From: Mumia sp050632745
GTDB lineage: Bacteria; Actinomycetota; Actinomycetes; Propionibacteriales; Nocardioidaceae
Direction of reading: 5' to 3'
Assembly (NCBI RefSeq): GCF_050632745.1
Contig: NZ_JBODSD010000004.1
Location: forward strand, 310,001 to 374,000
Length of the DNA stretch: 64,000 nt
The notes beneath the pieces are model-generated. The model saw only the letters and a program-made list of their open reading frames with translations, ran no database searches and had not been told where the DNA came from. Positions within the stretch are counted from its first letter, which is position 1, and each line of letters begins with the position of its first letter. A program made the position numbers and the translations under genes. Below, piece after piece: positions 31,996 to 40,543 of the stretch.

Positions 31996-32888
31996 CGTGT
32001 CGCTACCACCTCTGCGTAGCGCTCTTCGAGCGCGATCTGGTCACCGAGCCCGACGAGCTCGGTCAGGTCTGTCCAAGACATCCGGGGCGCCCCGCCGCCG
32101 GCGTGCCCGTCGCGGGCGATCGCCGCGTAGGCGTCGGCGGCCGCCCTCGCTGCCGCGAGCAGGGCCGACACCGGGTGGATCACGAGGCGGACGCCGAGAC
32201 CGGCGAGGGTCGCGTCGTCGGCCCCGCCCTCGACCGGTCCCCCGGCCTCGGAGCGGTTGACGAGGAACGGGACGCCCGCGCCGAGCGAGCTCCGCACCTC
32301 GGTCAGCGCCGCCAGGTCGGCACCCTCGACGAAGACGGCATCGGCACCGGCCTCGACGAACGCGTGCGCCCGCTCGACGACCGACCCGATCCCCTCCACG
32401 GAGAGCGCGTCAGTGCGGGCGACCACCACGAGACCCGTACCGGCCTCGACGGTCGCCCGGACCCGGCCTGCAGCCTCGGCGACGTCGACGATGGCCTTGC
32501 CGGTCATGTGGCCGCACCGCTTCGGTGCCACCTGGTCCTCCAGGTGGAGGCCGGCGACGCCGGCTGCGGCGTAGCGCACCGCCGTACGACGGGCCTGCAG
32601 GGCGTTGCCGTACCCGGTGTCGGCGTCGGCGAGAAGCGGGACGCCGTCCAGGGCGGGCACGACCTGCGCCGCCCGGTCGGCGATCTCGCTGCCGTGCACG
32701 AAGCCGAGGTCGGGAAGCCCCAGCGCGACCGCCGAGACGACCGCACCGGACAGGCACACGGCACGAGCGCCGGAGCGTACGGCGAGCCTGGCGCTCACCG
32801 CGTCGTGCACGCCGGGAAGGTGCACGACCTCGTCGCCGGCCAGCAGCGCACGGAGGCGCGCGCCGGGCGCGGGAGAGGCGCCCGTCAT
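31992..32888 (-). CDS. Isocitrate lyase / PEP mutase family C-C lyase
   Basis: A 298-residue enzyme of the isocitrate lyase-PEP mutase superfamily. DADTGYGN (88-95) binds the metal, and KRCGH (123-127) with C125 is the lyase signature seen in isocitrate, methylisocitrate and dimethylmalate lyases but absent from PEP mutases. The length matches 2,3-dimethylmalate or methylisocitrate lyase. Such an enzyme would split a branched hydroxy-diacid into pyruvate or glyoxylate and a short acid, which fits degradation of a methyl-substituted maleate. The ATG at 32888 follows the aldehyde dehydrogenase stop by 10 bases. Confidence 0.85.
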   Translation of the reverse strand: MTGASPAPGARLRALLAGDEVVHLPGVHDAVSARLAVRSGARAVCLSGAVVSAVALGLPDLGFVHGSEIADRAAQVVPALDGVPLLADADTGYGNALQARRTAVRYAAAGVAGLHLEDQVAPKRCGHMTGKAIVDVAEAAGRVRATVEAGTGLVVVARTDALSVEGIGSVVERAHAFVEAGADAVFVEGADLAALTEVRSSLGAGVPFLVNRSEAGGPVEGGADDATLAGLGVRLVIHPVSALLAAARAAADAYAAIARDGHAGGGAPRMSWTDLTELVGLGDQIALEERYAEVVATR

Positions 32889-32898
32889 CGGCGGAGCC

Positions 32899-34419
32899 TC
32901 ATCGCCCGTGCAGCGCGAAGCTGCCCTCGACGCCCACGACGCGGGCCCCGGTGAAGCAGCGGATCGTCTCCACCGTGCCTTCCTCGCCGAGCCCCGACAG
33001 GCCCCACGCGGGCCGCGGCGTCATCAGGTGCAGGCTCATGATCGTCGAGCCGTTGACCTTGACCTCCCCGGCGCGGACCCGCCGCGCGAAGGCGAGCGCC
33101 CGGTCGGTGTCGGTGCCGACGACGTAGCCCTCGAGCCCGTACGCGGTGCCGTTGGCGATCGCGAGCGCCTCGCCCTCGTCGGTGTAGGGGTGCACGGTCG
33201 CGATCGGGCCGAAGATCTCCTCGACCGCGTCCTGCGGGGCGACCCCGGTCACCAGCGCGGGCGCCAGGTAGTTGCCCTCCTCCGGGACCGTCGTCGCGCG
33301 GTGGACCTCTCCCCCGGCGGCCCGGAGGGCCTCGAGCGCCGTCTCCAGCCGCGCCCGGTGGACGGAGTGGACGATCGGGCCGAGGTCGGACGCCTCGTCC
33401 AGCGGGTCGCCGGCGTGGAGGGCGGCGAGCCGCTCGAGCGCCAGGCGCACGATCTCGTCGGCCATCGACGCGGGGACGACGAGGCGCCCCAGCGCGCGGC
33501 ACCACTGGCCGTTGAGGGTGGTGAGGAGGTCCACGGCGGCGTGGGCCGCGGCCGCGGGATCGGCGTCGGGCATCACGACGAGCGGGTTGTTGCCGCCGAG
33601 CTCGAGCTGCAGCGCGGCGAGCTTCTCGGCGCACGCGACCGCGACCGCACGGCCGCCGACGGCGCCGCCGGTGAAGGACACGGCCCGGGTCCGCGGGTCG
33701 GTGACGAGCACGCCGCCGACACCCGGTCCGCCCTGGAGGAGCTGGAAGACCCCGCCGTCGACACCGGCGTCGGCCAGCACCTGGGCGACGGTCGTTCCCA
33801 GCACGGTGGTCGCGTACGGGGCGTACTCGCTGGGCTTGAGGATCGTCGGGCAGCCGGCCGCGAGCGCGCTCGCGACCTTGTGCGCCGCCATCGGGGCCGG
33901 CGCGTTCCACGGGACGAGGCAGACCGCAGGACCGACCGGCAGGCGCAGGACCTCGACCGGCTGGCCCGCGGCGCCCTCGACGGGCGGGTCGAGCAGGGCA
34001 CCCGAGCGCAGCATCTCGGCGGCCAGGTGGAACGCACCGGGGACGATCATGCCGACGACGGAGGTCTGGCGCAGCGGGACGCCGGTCGCGAACGCCTCCA
34101 GCGCCGCGAGCTCGCCCTGGCGCGCGGCCAGCGCGACCCCGATCGCGTCGAGCAGGGCCGCACGCTCCTCGGGGGTGGTCGACGACCAGGCGCCGCTCGT
34201 GTGAGCGGCGTCGGCCGCGGCCAGGGCGCGCTCGACCGAGACTGGGTCGCTCGCGACGGCCGTGCCGACCTGCGCGCCGGTGGCCGGGTGCTCGAGGACG
34301 AGGTCGAGCGTGCCGGTCGCCGGAGCGACCTGGCCGGCCACCACCTCGACGACCTCGGGCAGCGTCACCGCCGTCGTCGCCCCGTCCTGGGTCGCCACCG
34401 TGTGCGTCGTACTGGTCAT
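32899..34419 (-). CDS. Aldehyde dehydrogenase (NAD(P)-dependent), 2
   Basis: A 506-residue aldehyde dehydrogenase distinct from the one at 29351. VPWNAPAPMAAHKVASAL, KPSEYAPY, FTGGAVGGR, LELGGNNP (general base Glu) and NGQWCRALGRLVV (nucleophilic Cys) are all in place. The final region lacks the usual PFGGxKxSG; it reads RPAWGLSGLGEEG. The ATG at 34419 overlaps the stop of the acyl-CoA-dehydrogenase-like gene by 4 bases and replaces a start 19 codons upstream that lies within that gene. Substrate unknown; two different dehydrogenases in one operon imply two aldehydes. Confidence 0.88.
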   Translation of the reverse strand: MTSTTHTVATQDGATTAVTLPEVVEVVAGQVAPATGTLDLVLEHPATGAQVGTAVASDPVSVERALAAADAAHTSGAWSSTTPEERAALLDAIGVALAARQGELAALEAFATGVPLRQTSVVGMIVPGAFHLAAEMLRSGALLDPPVEGAAGQPVEVLRLPVGPAVCLVPWNAPAPMAAHKVASALAAGCPTILKPSEYAPYATTVLGTTVAQVLADAGVDGGVFQLLQGGPGVGGVLVTDPRTRAVSFTGGAVGGRAVAVACAEKLAALQLELGGNNPLVVMPDADPAAAAHAAVDLLTTLNGQWCRALGRLVVPASMADEIVRLALERLAALHAGDPLDEASDLGPIVHSVHRARLETALEALRAAGGEVHRATTVPEEGNYLAPALVTGVAPQDAVEEIFGPIATVHPYTDEGEALAIANGTAYGLEGYVVGTDTDRALAFARRVRAGEVKVNGSTIMSLHLMTPRPAWGLSGLGEEGTVETIRCFTGARVVGVEGSFALHGR

Positions 34420-35723
34420 CCCTGTGCTGCCTTCGCCTTCTGGTCGACGGCGTCGGGCGTGGTCAGGCCGATCCACGACTCGTCGGTGACGAGCAGCTGA
34501 GCCAGGTCGAGGCGACCCCGCTCGGCGGGGAACGCCTGGACCAGACCCATCGCGGTGTCACGAACGGCCCGGCCGATGACGTTGTCCATCAGCGCACCCG
34601 ACGTCCCACACATCTTCAACGATCCGATGGCGACGGCGAAGGCCTTCTCGCAAACTGCTCCCTTGGTGAGCTTCCAGTTCTTGACGACCTCGGGCTTGGG
34701 CAGGATCGGCGGGTCGCTCGACTCGAGCTCGACCTGGTAGCGCAGCCACAGGTGCATGTCGGCGAGGTCGTGCTGCGCCTCTCCGATCAGGACCTGGTGC
34801 ATCGGCGAGGAGGCGATCGGCTTGCCGGTGTCGGCGAACCGGGCCTTCATGGTCCGCTCGAAGGCGTAGTCCCACGCCCCCTGCGCGACGCCGGCGTAGA
34901 TCGCCGCGATGGCGATCTGGTTGCCGACCCACGAGCCGCGCGACATGGAGGTCGCGCGTGCGAACCCGGCCGGCACGGCCAGCGCGTGGTCGCCGGGGAC
35001 GAAGCAGTCCTCCATCACGAGGCCGTGGTTGTCCGACGCGCGCATGCCGAGGCCGCTCCACTGCTGGCGCGGGCGGATGCCCTCGCTGTCGCGGGCGACC
35101 AGGAACAGCGAGATCCCGTCGATCCCGTCGATGTCGGCGCGCCGGGCGGTCACGAGGTAGAAGTCGGCGGTGCCCGAGAGGCAGCCGAACGACTTCTCGC
35201 CGTTGAGCACCCAGCCGCCCTCGACCGGCGTCGCGGTGGTGGAGATGAGGACGTTCGCGTTGCTCGCCTTGGCGGCCTCGCTCGCGAAGTTGGCCAGGCA
35301 GCGCTTGTCGGTGCCCATCAGGGTAAGGACCCGCTCGGCGAACGCGCGGACCTCGTCCGCCTCGTCGTCGGTGTACAGCCCCGCGTCGAGCGCGGCGAGC
35401 GGGAGCAGGCCGCGCGAGGAGGCGGAGCAGTGGAAGAAGTACGCCAGGGCGGTGGAGCCGCACACCGTACCCAGCGCGTACGTGGTGGCGACGAGGTCGC
35501 GCAGGCCTCCCCCGAGGCCGCCGTACTCGGTGGGCACGACGAGCCCGAGCAGGCCGGACTCGGCGAGCAGCTTCACGTGTCCCGGGGGGAACTCGCCACG
35601 AGCGTCGGCCTCCTGCGCCGCGTCGCGGATCGCGGGAAGGATCGCCTCGACGCGAGCAGCACGCTCACGCTCCTCGGGGCTGAGGTCGGTCAAGAGGTTC
35701 TCGGCGGTCAGCATGGCCGTCAT
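34416..35723 (-). CDS. Acyl-CoA-dehydrogenase-fold flavoprotein, possible flavin-dependent monooxygenase
   Basis: A 435-residue protein with the acyl-CoA dehydrogenase fold: LLGLVVPTEYGGLGGGL, a central beta domain (GGWVLNGEKSFGCLSGTADF) and C-terminal helices. The classical IYEGT region with catalytic Glu is replaced by RAVRDTAMGLVQAFPAE, whose R-x-x-RD pattern recalls two-component monooxygenases of this fold (HsaA, DszC, HpaB-like groups). The adjacent gene, six bases upstream, encodes a flavin reductase domain, which strengthens that reading. It could hydroxylate or cleave a ring using reduced FMN or FAD. A true acyl-CoA dehydrogenase remains possible. Confidence 0.75.
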   Translation of the reverse strand: MTAMLTAENLLTDLSPEERERAARVEAILPAIRDAAQEADARGEFPPGHVKLLAESGLLGLVVPTEYGGLGGGLRDLVATTYALGTVCGSTALAYFFHCSASSRGLLPLAALDAGLYTDDEADEVRAFAERVLTLMGTDKRCLANFASEAAKASNANVLISTTATPVEGGWVLNGEKSFGCLSGTADFYLVTARRADIDGIDGISLFLVARDSEGIRPRQQWSGLGMRASDNHGLVMEDCFVPGDHALAVPAGFARATSMSRGSWVGNQIAIAAIYAGVAQGAWDYAFERTMKARFADTGKPIASSPMHQVLIGEAQHDLADMHLWLRYQVELESSDPPILPKPEVVKNWKLTKGAVCEKAFAVAIGSLKMCGTSGALMDNVIGRAVRDTAMGLVQAFPAERGRLDLAQLLVTDESWIGLTTPDAVDQKAKAAQG

Positions 35724-35729
35724 CAGCTC

Positions 35730-37058
35730 CTACAGGGTTGGCAGGGGGGTCGGTTCGGTCGAGGTGCTCGGGGTGGAGCCGTTGGTCGGAGGTGGCACCG
35801 CCGGGGCGGGCGCACGGTCCCGCACGCGGCGGGCGAGGCGGTCGAGCGCGACCGCGTCGGCCGGCGTCGTGACGTCGAGGGTGCCGAGGAGACGGACGAG
35901 GTCCTCGGTGGCGACGGCGCCGTCGAGGCCGCCGAGCGTGGTGTCGAAGTGGTGGACGCCGGACTTCAGCGCGGTGAGCACGTTGACCAGCCCGAGCCGG
36001 TCGTTGTCCCGCAGCCGCAGCCGGAGGGGGACGGGGCGGGCGATCCCGACCGCGTCCTGGAGCAGCGCCCTCACCTGCAGCGGGGTGGCGGCGCCGTCGG
36101 TGTCGTCGAGGCAGATCTCGGTCGCCCCGGCGTTGGCGAGCAGGTCGATCGCGGCGAGCGGGTGGTCGCCGCCGGGCACGGCGAAGACGTTCTCGAGGAT
36201 CACGACCCTGCCCTCGACACCCGTCGTCGCCTCGAGCTCGCGCAGGAGGACGGCGGCGTTCTCCACCGAGCGGGGGTCGCGGCAGTCGGCTCGCAGCTCG
36301 AGCACGGGGATCCCCCGCTCGGCCGCCTGGCGGGCCTGGACCGCGGACTCGACGAGCGCGCTGTGCGGGTCGGTGCTCTCACCCCCCGCCCGGGCGCGAC
36401 GGTCGTCCCACGGGAGGGCGTCGAGCGGGGCGCCGGCGGTGAGGTCGGCGACCCGGACGCGGATCCCGGACCTCCGGACGTGGTGGGCGGTCCGCCGGAC
36501 GGCCTCTCCGCTCTCACCCCGGGTGACCAGAGAGGAGACCAGGCCGCTGTCGGCCAGCGTCGCGACGTCGGGGAGCACGTCGGCGAACTGTCCCCAGCCG
36601 CGGGAGTGGAAGAGCAGCGGCGCGGTCCGGCGGGCAGCGTGCCCGGCGAGCACCTCGCCGACGAAGATCGTGTGGTCGCCCCCGGGATAGGCGTGGACGA
36701 TGCGGCAGTCGAGCCAGCCCAGCGCGGAGTCCAGCAGGGGCACGCCTGTCGCCGCCGTCGACCAGCTCTCGCCGTCGAAGCGGTCGGCCACGTCGCCCGA
36801 CATGCCGGCGAAGCGGCGCGCGACCTCGGCCTGGTCCTTCGCCAGGACGCTGATGCCGAAGATCCCGCTCTCGGCGAGGAGGCCGTGGCTGTACAGCCTG
36901 CGGTCCAGGCAGATCGACACGAGCGGCGGATCGAGGCTGACGCTCGAGAACGAGCTCGCCGTCATGCCGTGGCGCACGCCGTCGACGACAGTGGTGACGA
37001 CGGTGACGCCGCTGGGCCACTGGGCCAGCACGTCGCGGAACGTCGACGACTCGACCAC
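35730..37058 (-). CDS. Flavin reductase fused to a degenerate HMG-CoA-lyase-like barrel
   Basis: A 442-residue two-domain protein. Residues 1-160 are a flavin reductase of the HpaC/DszD type (FRDVLAQWPSGVTVVTT, GMTASSFSSVSLDPPLVS). Residues about 185-420 follow the TIM barrel of HMG-CoA-lyase-like enzymes (EICLDDTDGAATPLQVRALL, NVLTALKSGVHHFDTTLGGL, VATEDLVRLL), but the metal-binding HxH is RLR (LRLRLRDND) and the N-terminal RDG is missing, so the barrel is probably not a lyase. It is the first gene of the oxidation operon; GTG at 37058 follows GGAGGTGG. It probably feeds reduced flavin to the next gene's product. Confidence 0.8.
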   Translation of the reverse strand: MVESSTFRDVLAQWPSGVTVVTTVVDGVRHGMTASSFSSVSLDPPLVSICLDRRLYSHGLLAESGIFGISVLAKDQAEVARRFAGMSGDVADRFDGESWSTAATGVPLLDSALGWLDCRIVHAYPGGDHTIFVGEVLAGHAARRTAPLLFHSRGWGQFADVLPDVATLADSGLVSSLVTRGESGEAVRRTAHHVRRSGIRVRVADLTAGAPLDALPWDDRRARAGGESTDPHSALVESAVQARQAAERGIPVLELRADCRDPRSVENAAVLLRELEATTGVEGRVVILENVFAVPGGDHPLAAIDLLANAGATEICLDDTDGAATPLQVRALLQDAVGIARPVPLRLRLRDNDRLGLVNVLTALKSGVHHFDTTLGGLDGAVATEDLVRLLGTLDVTTPADAVALDRLARRVRDRAPAPAVPPPTNGSTPSTSTEPTPLPTL

Positions 37059-37082
37059 GGAACCACCTCCTTCAAGGTGGTA

Positions 37083-37096
37083 AGAATATACAATAT
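37083..37096 (-). promoter_or_regulatory. Island element before the oxidation operon
   Basis: AGAATATACAATAT (plus strand), 25 bases upstream of the flavin reductase GTG and nearly identical to 16609-16622. On the minus strand ATATTGTATATTCT contains a near palindromic GTATA step and possible -10 box TATTCT. Confidence 0.5.
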
Positions 37097-37167
37097 CGAA
37101 TTGTGATTGCGCCACGGTTCTCGACACGCGAACTGTGAAGGCGTCGCGGATCGGTGCGGAGATGCGC

Positions 37168-37188
37168 AAGAATCTATGATGTAGAGAG
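37168..37188 (+). promoter_or_regulatory. Island element before gntR
   Basis: AAGAATCTATGATGTAGAGAG lies 36 bases before the gntR start. TATGATGTA resembles TATGATCTA of the core-operon element (29241-29253). Possible autoregulatory site. CAGAGGAGCACC just before the ATG at 37224 is the ribosome site. Confidence 0.4.
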
Positions 37189-37223
37189 ACAACGGCGTCC
37201 CGCCCGACCAGAGGAGCACCCGC

Positions 37224-37931
37224 ATGGCACGACGTAGCCGATCCGACCGGGCCACCCGGCCGATCGCCCACGTGTCACTCGTCGACCGCGTCACCAGCGA
37301 GCTGCGCGCCTCGATCCTGACCGGAGAGATCCAGCCGGGATCGTCGGTCTCGATCGTCGAGCTCTGCGAGCTCTACGACGTCAGCCACATCCCGGTGCGC
37401 GAGGCGCTGCGCCGGCTCGAGAGCGAGGGCATCGTCAGCCTACGGCCGGGGAGGTCCGCGCTGGTCGCCGACCTCAGTGTCGACGACCTCGCCGACATCT
37501 ACCGCCTCCGCCGTCTCATCGAGGGCGACCTCGCGGCCAAGGCCGTCCGTCACATGACGGAGGACCGGCTGGCCGACGCGGAGCAGGCGCTCGAGGAGTA
37601 CATCGCGATCGAGCGCGAGCCCGCGGCCCTCGCCGCCGCCCACCACGCCTTCCACGAGACGCTGCTCGCCGACGTCATGGGCAACGTCGACAAGAACGTC
37701 CTCGAGATGCTCTGGCACTCCGCCGACCGCTATCTCCACCTGCTCATGAAGGATCTCGACCACGCACCCGAGACCCAGGAGCAGCGCATCGACGAGCACC
37801 GCGAGCTCCTCGAGCTCGCACGCGACGGCCAGGCCGCCGCGTTCAAGAAGTCGTGGATCGCGCACCTCGACGGCACCGAGCGGTCGCTGATGGCCGCGCT
37901 GGGCAACCGTCAGGTCGCCGACACCGCCTGA
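37224..37931 (+). CDS. GntR family transcriptional regulator (FCD type)
   Basis: A 235-residue regulator: winged helix at about 18-85 (LVDRVTSELRASILTGEIQPG, VREALRRLESEGIV) and an all-helical FCD effector domain (about 92-225) with possible metal ligands in HHAFHETLLA and DEHRELLEL. FCD regulators bind short inverted repeats in A+T-rich promoters and respond to organic acids. It stands in the middle of the island, divergent from the oxidation operon, and related A+T-rich elements lie on both sides of its own control region and before six other units. It is the best candidate for the island regulator. Confidence 0.92.
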   Translation: MARRSRSDRATRPIAHVSLVDRVTSELRASILTGEIQPGSSVSIVELCELYDVSHIPVREALRRLESEGIVSLRPGRSALVADLSVDDLADIYRLRRLIEGDLAAKAVRHMTEDRLADAEQALEEYIAIEREPAALAAAHHAFHETLLADVMGNVDKNVLEMLWHSADRYLHLLMKDLDHAPETQEQRIDEHRELLELARDGQAAAFKKSWIAHLDGTERSLMAALGNRQVADTA

Positions 37932-37949
37932 GCGCCCTGCGCCACACGT

Positions 37950-37988
37950 CGACGAGCGTCCCCGGGACCTCCCGCGGGGCGCTCGTCG
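37950..37988. terminator. Hairpin between convergent gntR and cbiO
   Basis: CGACGAGCGTCCCCG (37950-37964) pairs with CGGGGCGCTCGTCG (37975-37988) with a single bulged T. It sits between the converging genes and can end both transcripts. Confidence 0.65.
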
Positions 37989-37997
37989 CGTCCGGGG

Positions 37998-38801
37998 TCA
38001 GCCGACCTGGCGCGCCGGGGTGATCCGCCGCGGACCGGCGGCCACGCGCGGGTCGAACCCGTACGGCAGCTCCAGCCGGTGCCGCGCCATGCGCTCGGTG
38101 TCGGTGAGGAGGTCGTACGTCGGGCCGTCGGCGGCGATCACGCCGTCGGAGAGCACGACCGAGCGCTCGCAGAGCTCCAGGGCGTACGGCAGGTCGTGGG
38201 TGACCATGAGCAAGGTGAGGTCGAGGGCGCGCAGCGTCTCGGCGAGCTCGCGCCGAGACGTCGGGTCGAGGAACGAGGAGGGTTCGTCGAGGACCAGGAC
38301 CTCGGGCTGCATCGCGAGCACCGTCGCCAGGGCGACCTTGCGCCGCTGGCCGAGCGAGAGGTGGTGCGGCGGCTCGTCGACGACGTCCAGCATCCCGACG
38401 ACCTCGAGCGCGTCGTGGACGCAGCGGTCGAGCTCGGCGCCCCGGACGCCGTAGTTCGACGGGCCGAAGGCGACGTCGTCACGGACCGTCGGCATGAAGA
38501 GCTGGTCGTCGGGGTCCTGGAAGACGACGCCGACACGGCGCCGGACCTCGCGTGCGGTCTTCTTGGCGACCCGCATCCCGCCGACCGTGACGCTGCCGGA
38601 CCCGGCGGTCAGGATGCCGTTGAGGTGCAGGACGAGCGTGGTCTTGCCCGCGCCGTTGGGACCCAGCAGCGCGACCCGCTCCCCCGGCTCGACGTGGAGG
38701 TCGACCCCGTAGAGGACCTGGCGACCGCCGGGATAGGCGTACGCCAGCGCTGCGACGTCGACCGCCGGCGGCCGGCCGGCCGGCTCCAGCCCGCGGGCCA
38801 T
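37998..38801 (-). CDS. cbiO: Cobalt/nickel ECF importer ATPase CbiO
   Basis: A 267-residue ATPase with Walker A LLGPNGAGKTTL near residue 45, the ECF-type Q-loop FQDPDDQLF, signature LSLGQRRKVALA and Walker B VLVLDEPSSFLDP. The QDPDDQLF motif is typical for the energy-coupling module of cobalt and nickel importers. The ATG at 38801 shares a base with the stop of cbiQ (TGATG). Last gene of cbiMNQO. Confidence 0.92.
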   Translation of the reverse strand: MARGLEPAGRPPAVDVAALAYAYPGGRQVLYGVDLHVEPGERVALLGPNGAGKTTLVLHLNGILTAGSGSVTVGGMRVAKKTAREVRRRVGVVFQDPDDQLFMPTVRDDVAFGPSNYGVRGAELDRCVHDALEVVGMLDVVDEPPHHLSLGQRRKVALATVLAMQPEVLVLDEPSSFLDPTSRRELAETLRALDLTLLMVTHDLPYALELCERSVVLSDGVIAADGPTYDLLTDTERMARHRLELPYGFDPRVAAGPRRITPARQVG

Positions 38802-39466
38802 CAGCGGGCTCCCCCGTCGTACCCGCGGGCGAGCATGGCGAGGTGCACCCGCTCACCACGGGAGTACGCACGGATGAACAGCGCGCCCGCGGCACGGGCG
38901 AGCACCCACCAGCCGGCGACGGACCGGGCGCGGAACCCGCGCGCCTCCCGCGCGACGGCCATCCGACGCATCTCGGAGGTGACGACGTCGAGGTAGCGGA
39001 TCATGAACGCGGTGATCGCCACGAGCTGGGCCGGGACGCGCAGCCGGGCGAGGGCGGCCGGCAGACGGTGCGGCTCGGTCGTCGCCGCGAGCACCAGGGA
39101 CGCCACGACGCCGAGCGTGGCAGTCGCGAGCAGCTCCCACGCGTCCCACAGCCCGCTCACGGACAACGAGAGTCCCGCCACCTCGACCCGGGGACCGCCC
39201 GCGACGAACGGGACGAGCAGCGCGAAGACCACGAACGGCACCTCCACGACCATCCGCCGTGCGAGGTAGCCGAACGGCACGCGCGAGACCAGCACGACGG
39301 CCAGGAGCAGGGCGAGGTAGAGGGCGTAGGCGACGAACCACCGTCCCGGCGTCGCGACCACCACCAGGACGAACGCGACGAGCACCAGGATCTTGTGGTG
39401 CGGCTGGGCCCGGTGGACGAACGAGTGCCCGTGGAAGTGGACCTTGTGCCCGTGCGGCTCACCCAC
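38801..39466 (-). CDS. cbiQ: Cobalt/nickel ECF importer transmembrane protein CbiQ
   Basis: A 221-residue membrane protein of the ECF T-component family. The coupling motif AREARGF (AxxARG-type) near residue 190 contacts the ATPase. The N-terminus is unusually rich in histidine (GEPHGHKVHFHGHSFVHR), which may bind the metal at the cytoplasmic face. The start is GTG at 39466, one base after the cbiN stop. Four to five membrane segments are visible. Confidence 0.9.
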   Translation of the reverse strand: MGEPHGHKVHFHGHSFVHRAQPHHKILVLVAFVLVVVATPGRWFVAYALYLALLLAVVLVSRVPFGYLARRMVVEVPFVVFALLVPFVAGGPRVEVAGLSLSVSGLWDAWELLATATLGVVASLVLAATTEPHRLPAALARLRVPAQLVAITAFMIRYLDVVTSEMRRMAVAREARGFRARSVAGWWVLARAAGALFIRAYSRGERVHLAMLARGYDGGAR

Positions 39467-39467
39467 G

Positions 39468-39782
39468 TCAGGCCTGCGGATCGCGGCGCGGACGCAGCAG
39501 GCGGCCGATGCCGCCGGCGACGACGAGGACGACGGCGCAGCCGATCACGCCGGCGAGCCCGCCGGAGAGCCGGCCGTCGCTCACGCCGGCCGTCGCGTAC
39601 TCGGCCAGCGGACCGCCGCCCAGCAGGTGCTCGTGGGCGCTGTCCAGGAAGCCCGCGGTGCCTGCGACGTACTCGAGCCCGTCCGGGTGACCCGAGGCGT
39701 AGAAGCTCACGACACCGGCGACCAGCAGCGCGGCCACCAGGGAGACGACGACGAAGGTGCGGGTGGTCAGCCGGGCGGTCAT
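39468..39782 (-). CDS. cbiN: Cobalt importer accessory protein CbiN (PDGLE domain)
   Basis: A 104-residue protein with two membrane helices (FVVVSLVAALLVAGVVSF and GVIGCAVVLVVAGG) joined by an outer loop that contains the diagnostic PDGLE motif (HPDGLEYVAG). CbiN helps load metal into the CbiM core. Its ATG overlaps the cbiM stop by 4 bases. The presence of a separate CbiN favours cobalt over nickel. Confidence 0.9.
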   Translation of the reverse strand: MTARLTTRTFVVVSLVAALLVAGVVSFYASGHPDGLEYVAGTAGFLDSAHEHLLGGGPLAEYATAGVSDGRLSGGLAGVIGCAVVLVVAGGIGRLLRPRRDPQA

Positions 39783-40471
39783 CGGGTCGCTCCTGCGCGG
39801 ATCTCGAGCGGGCGGGCGACGCGCAGGTCGCGCGCGCCGAAGACCAGGTCGGGCCGGACCGCCATCACAGCGCTGACCACGAGCCCGGTGATCACCGCCT
39901 CGCCCAGGCCGATCAGGGAGTGCCAGCCGACCATCGCGACCGCCAGGCTGTCCACGGGGACGTCGACCCGTCCGCCGAGGGCGAAGAGTCCGGTGAAGAC
40001 GAGCGCGGCGACCGGCACGGACGCGAACGCGCCGAGCGCCGCCGCGACGGGGACCGACGCCGGACGTGCCGGGAGCACGGCTCGCACCAGGCGGAAGACC
40101 GCCCAGCCGACGAGCACCCCGACGAGCGCCATCAGGGTCACGTTCGTCCCGAGCGCGGTGATGCCGCCGTCGGCGAACAGCAGCGCCTGGACCACGAGGA
40201 CGACCGAGAGGCAGAGCACGGCGGTCGCCGGACCGACCAGGACCGCCGCCAGCGCGCCGCCGAGCAGGTGGCCGCTCGTGCCGGCCCCCACCGGGAAGTT
40301 GATCATCTGCGCGGCGAACACGAAGGTGGCGACGAGGCCCGCCATCGGGGCTGTCCGGTCGTCGGGCTGCTCGGCCCGGGCGCGCGGCAGCGCGACCGCC
40401 AGCGCCGAGATCGCGACCACCGCCGTGGCGGCCGAGGTCGGCGCGTCGAGGAAGCCGTCGGGGACGTGCAT
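39779..40471 (-). CDS. cbiM: Cobalt-binding ECF S-component CbiM
   Basis: A 230-residue polytopic protein starting MHVPDGFLD, the conserved N-terminus in which the amino group, H2 and a further His form the metal site of CbiM/NikM. The ATG start is fixed by this chemistry. Six or seven hydrophobic segments follow (VVLVVQALLFADGG near 140). With cbiNQO it forms a cobalt importer. No cobalamin-riboswitch-like sequence stands before it; the 72-base gap to the nitrilase gene holds a G+C-rich hairpin, so transcription may come from the nitrilase promoter. Cobalt could serve B12-dependent propionyl-CoA use. Confidence 0.92.
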   Translation of the reverse strand: MHVPDGFLDAPTSAATAVVAISALAVALPRARAEQPDDRTAPMAGLVATFVFAAQMINFPVGAGTSGHLLGGALAAVLVGPATAVLCLSVVLVVQALLFADGGITALGTNVTLMALVGVLVGWAVFRLVRAVLPARPASVPVAAALGAFASVPVAALVFTGLFALGGRVDVPVDSLAVAMVGWHSLIGLGEAVITGLVVSAVMAVRPDLVFGARDLRVARPLEIRAGATR

Positions 40472-40494
40472 CCGAGTTCCTTTCGTTAGGGGGC

Positions 40495-40518
40495 CGAGCG
40501 TTGGGGGCCCAGCGTTCG
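40495..40518 (-). terminator. Possible attenuating hairpin between nitrilase and cbiM
   Basis: CGAGCGTTGGG and CCCAGCGTTCG pair with two G-T steps and a very short loop. The sequence AGCGTTgGGG is also repeated directly in this gap. It could reduce read-through from the nitrilase gene into cbiMNQO. Confidence 0.3.
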
Positions 40519-40543
40519 GGACGGGGAGCGTCCGGTACGGCGC

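Noticed and set aside
35730..37058. Treating the fused barrel as an active HMG-CoA lyase
   Set aside because: The metal-binding HxH is RxR and the RDG catalytic start is missing, unlike the intact enzyme at 46269..47186.
40472..40543. Cobalamin riboswitch before cbiM
   Set aside because: The gap is only 72 bases and lacks the B12-box-like conserved core; only a G+C-rich hairpin is present.
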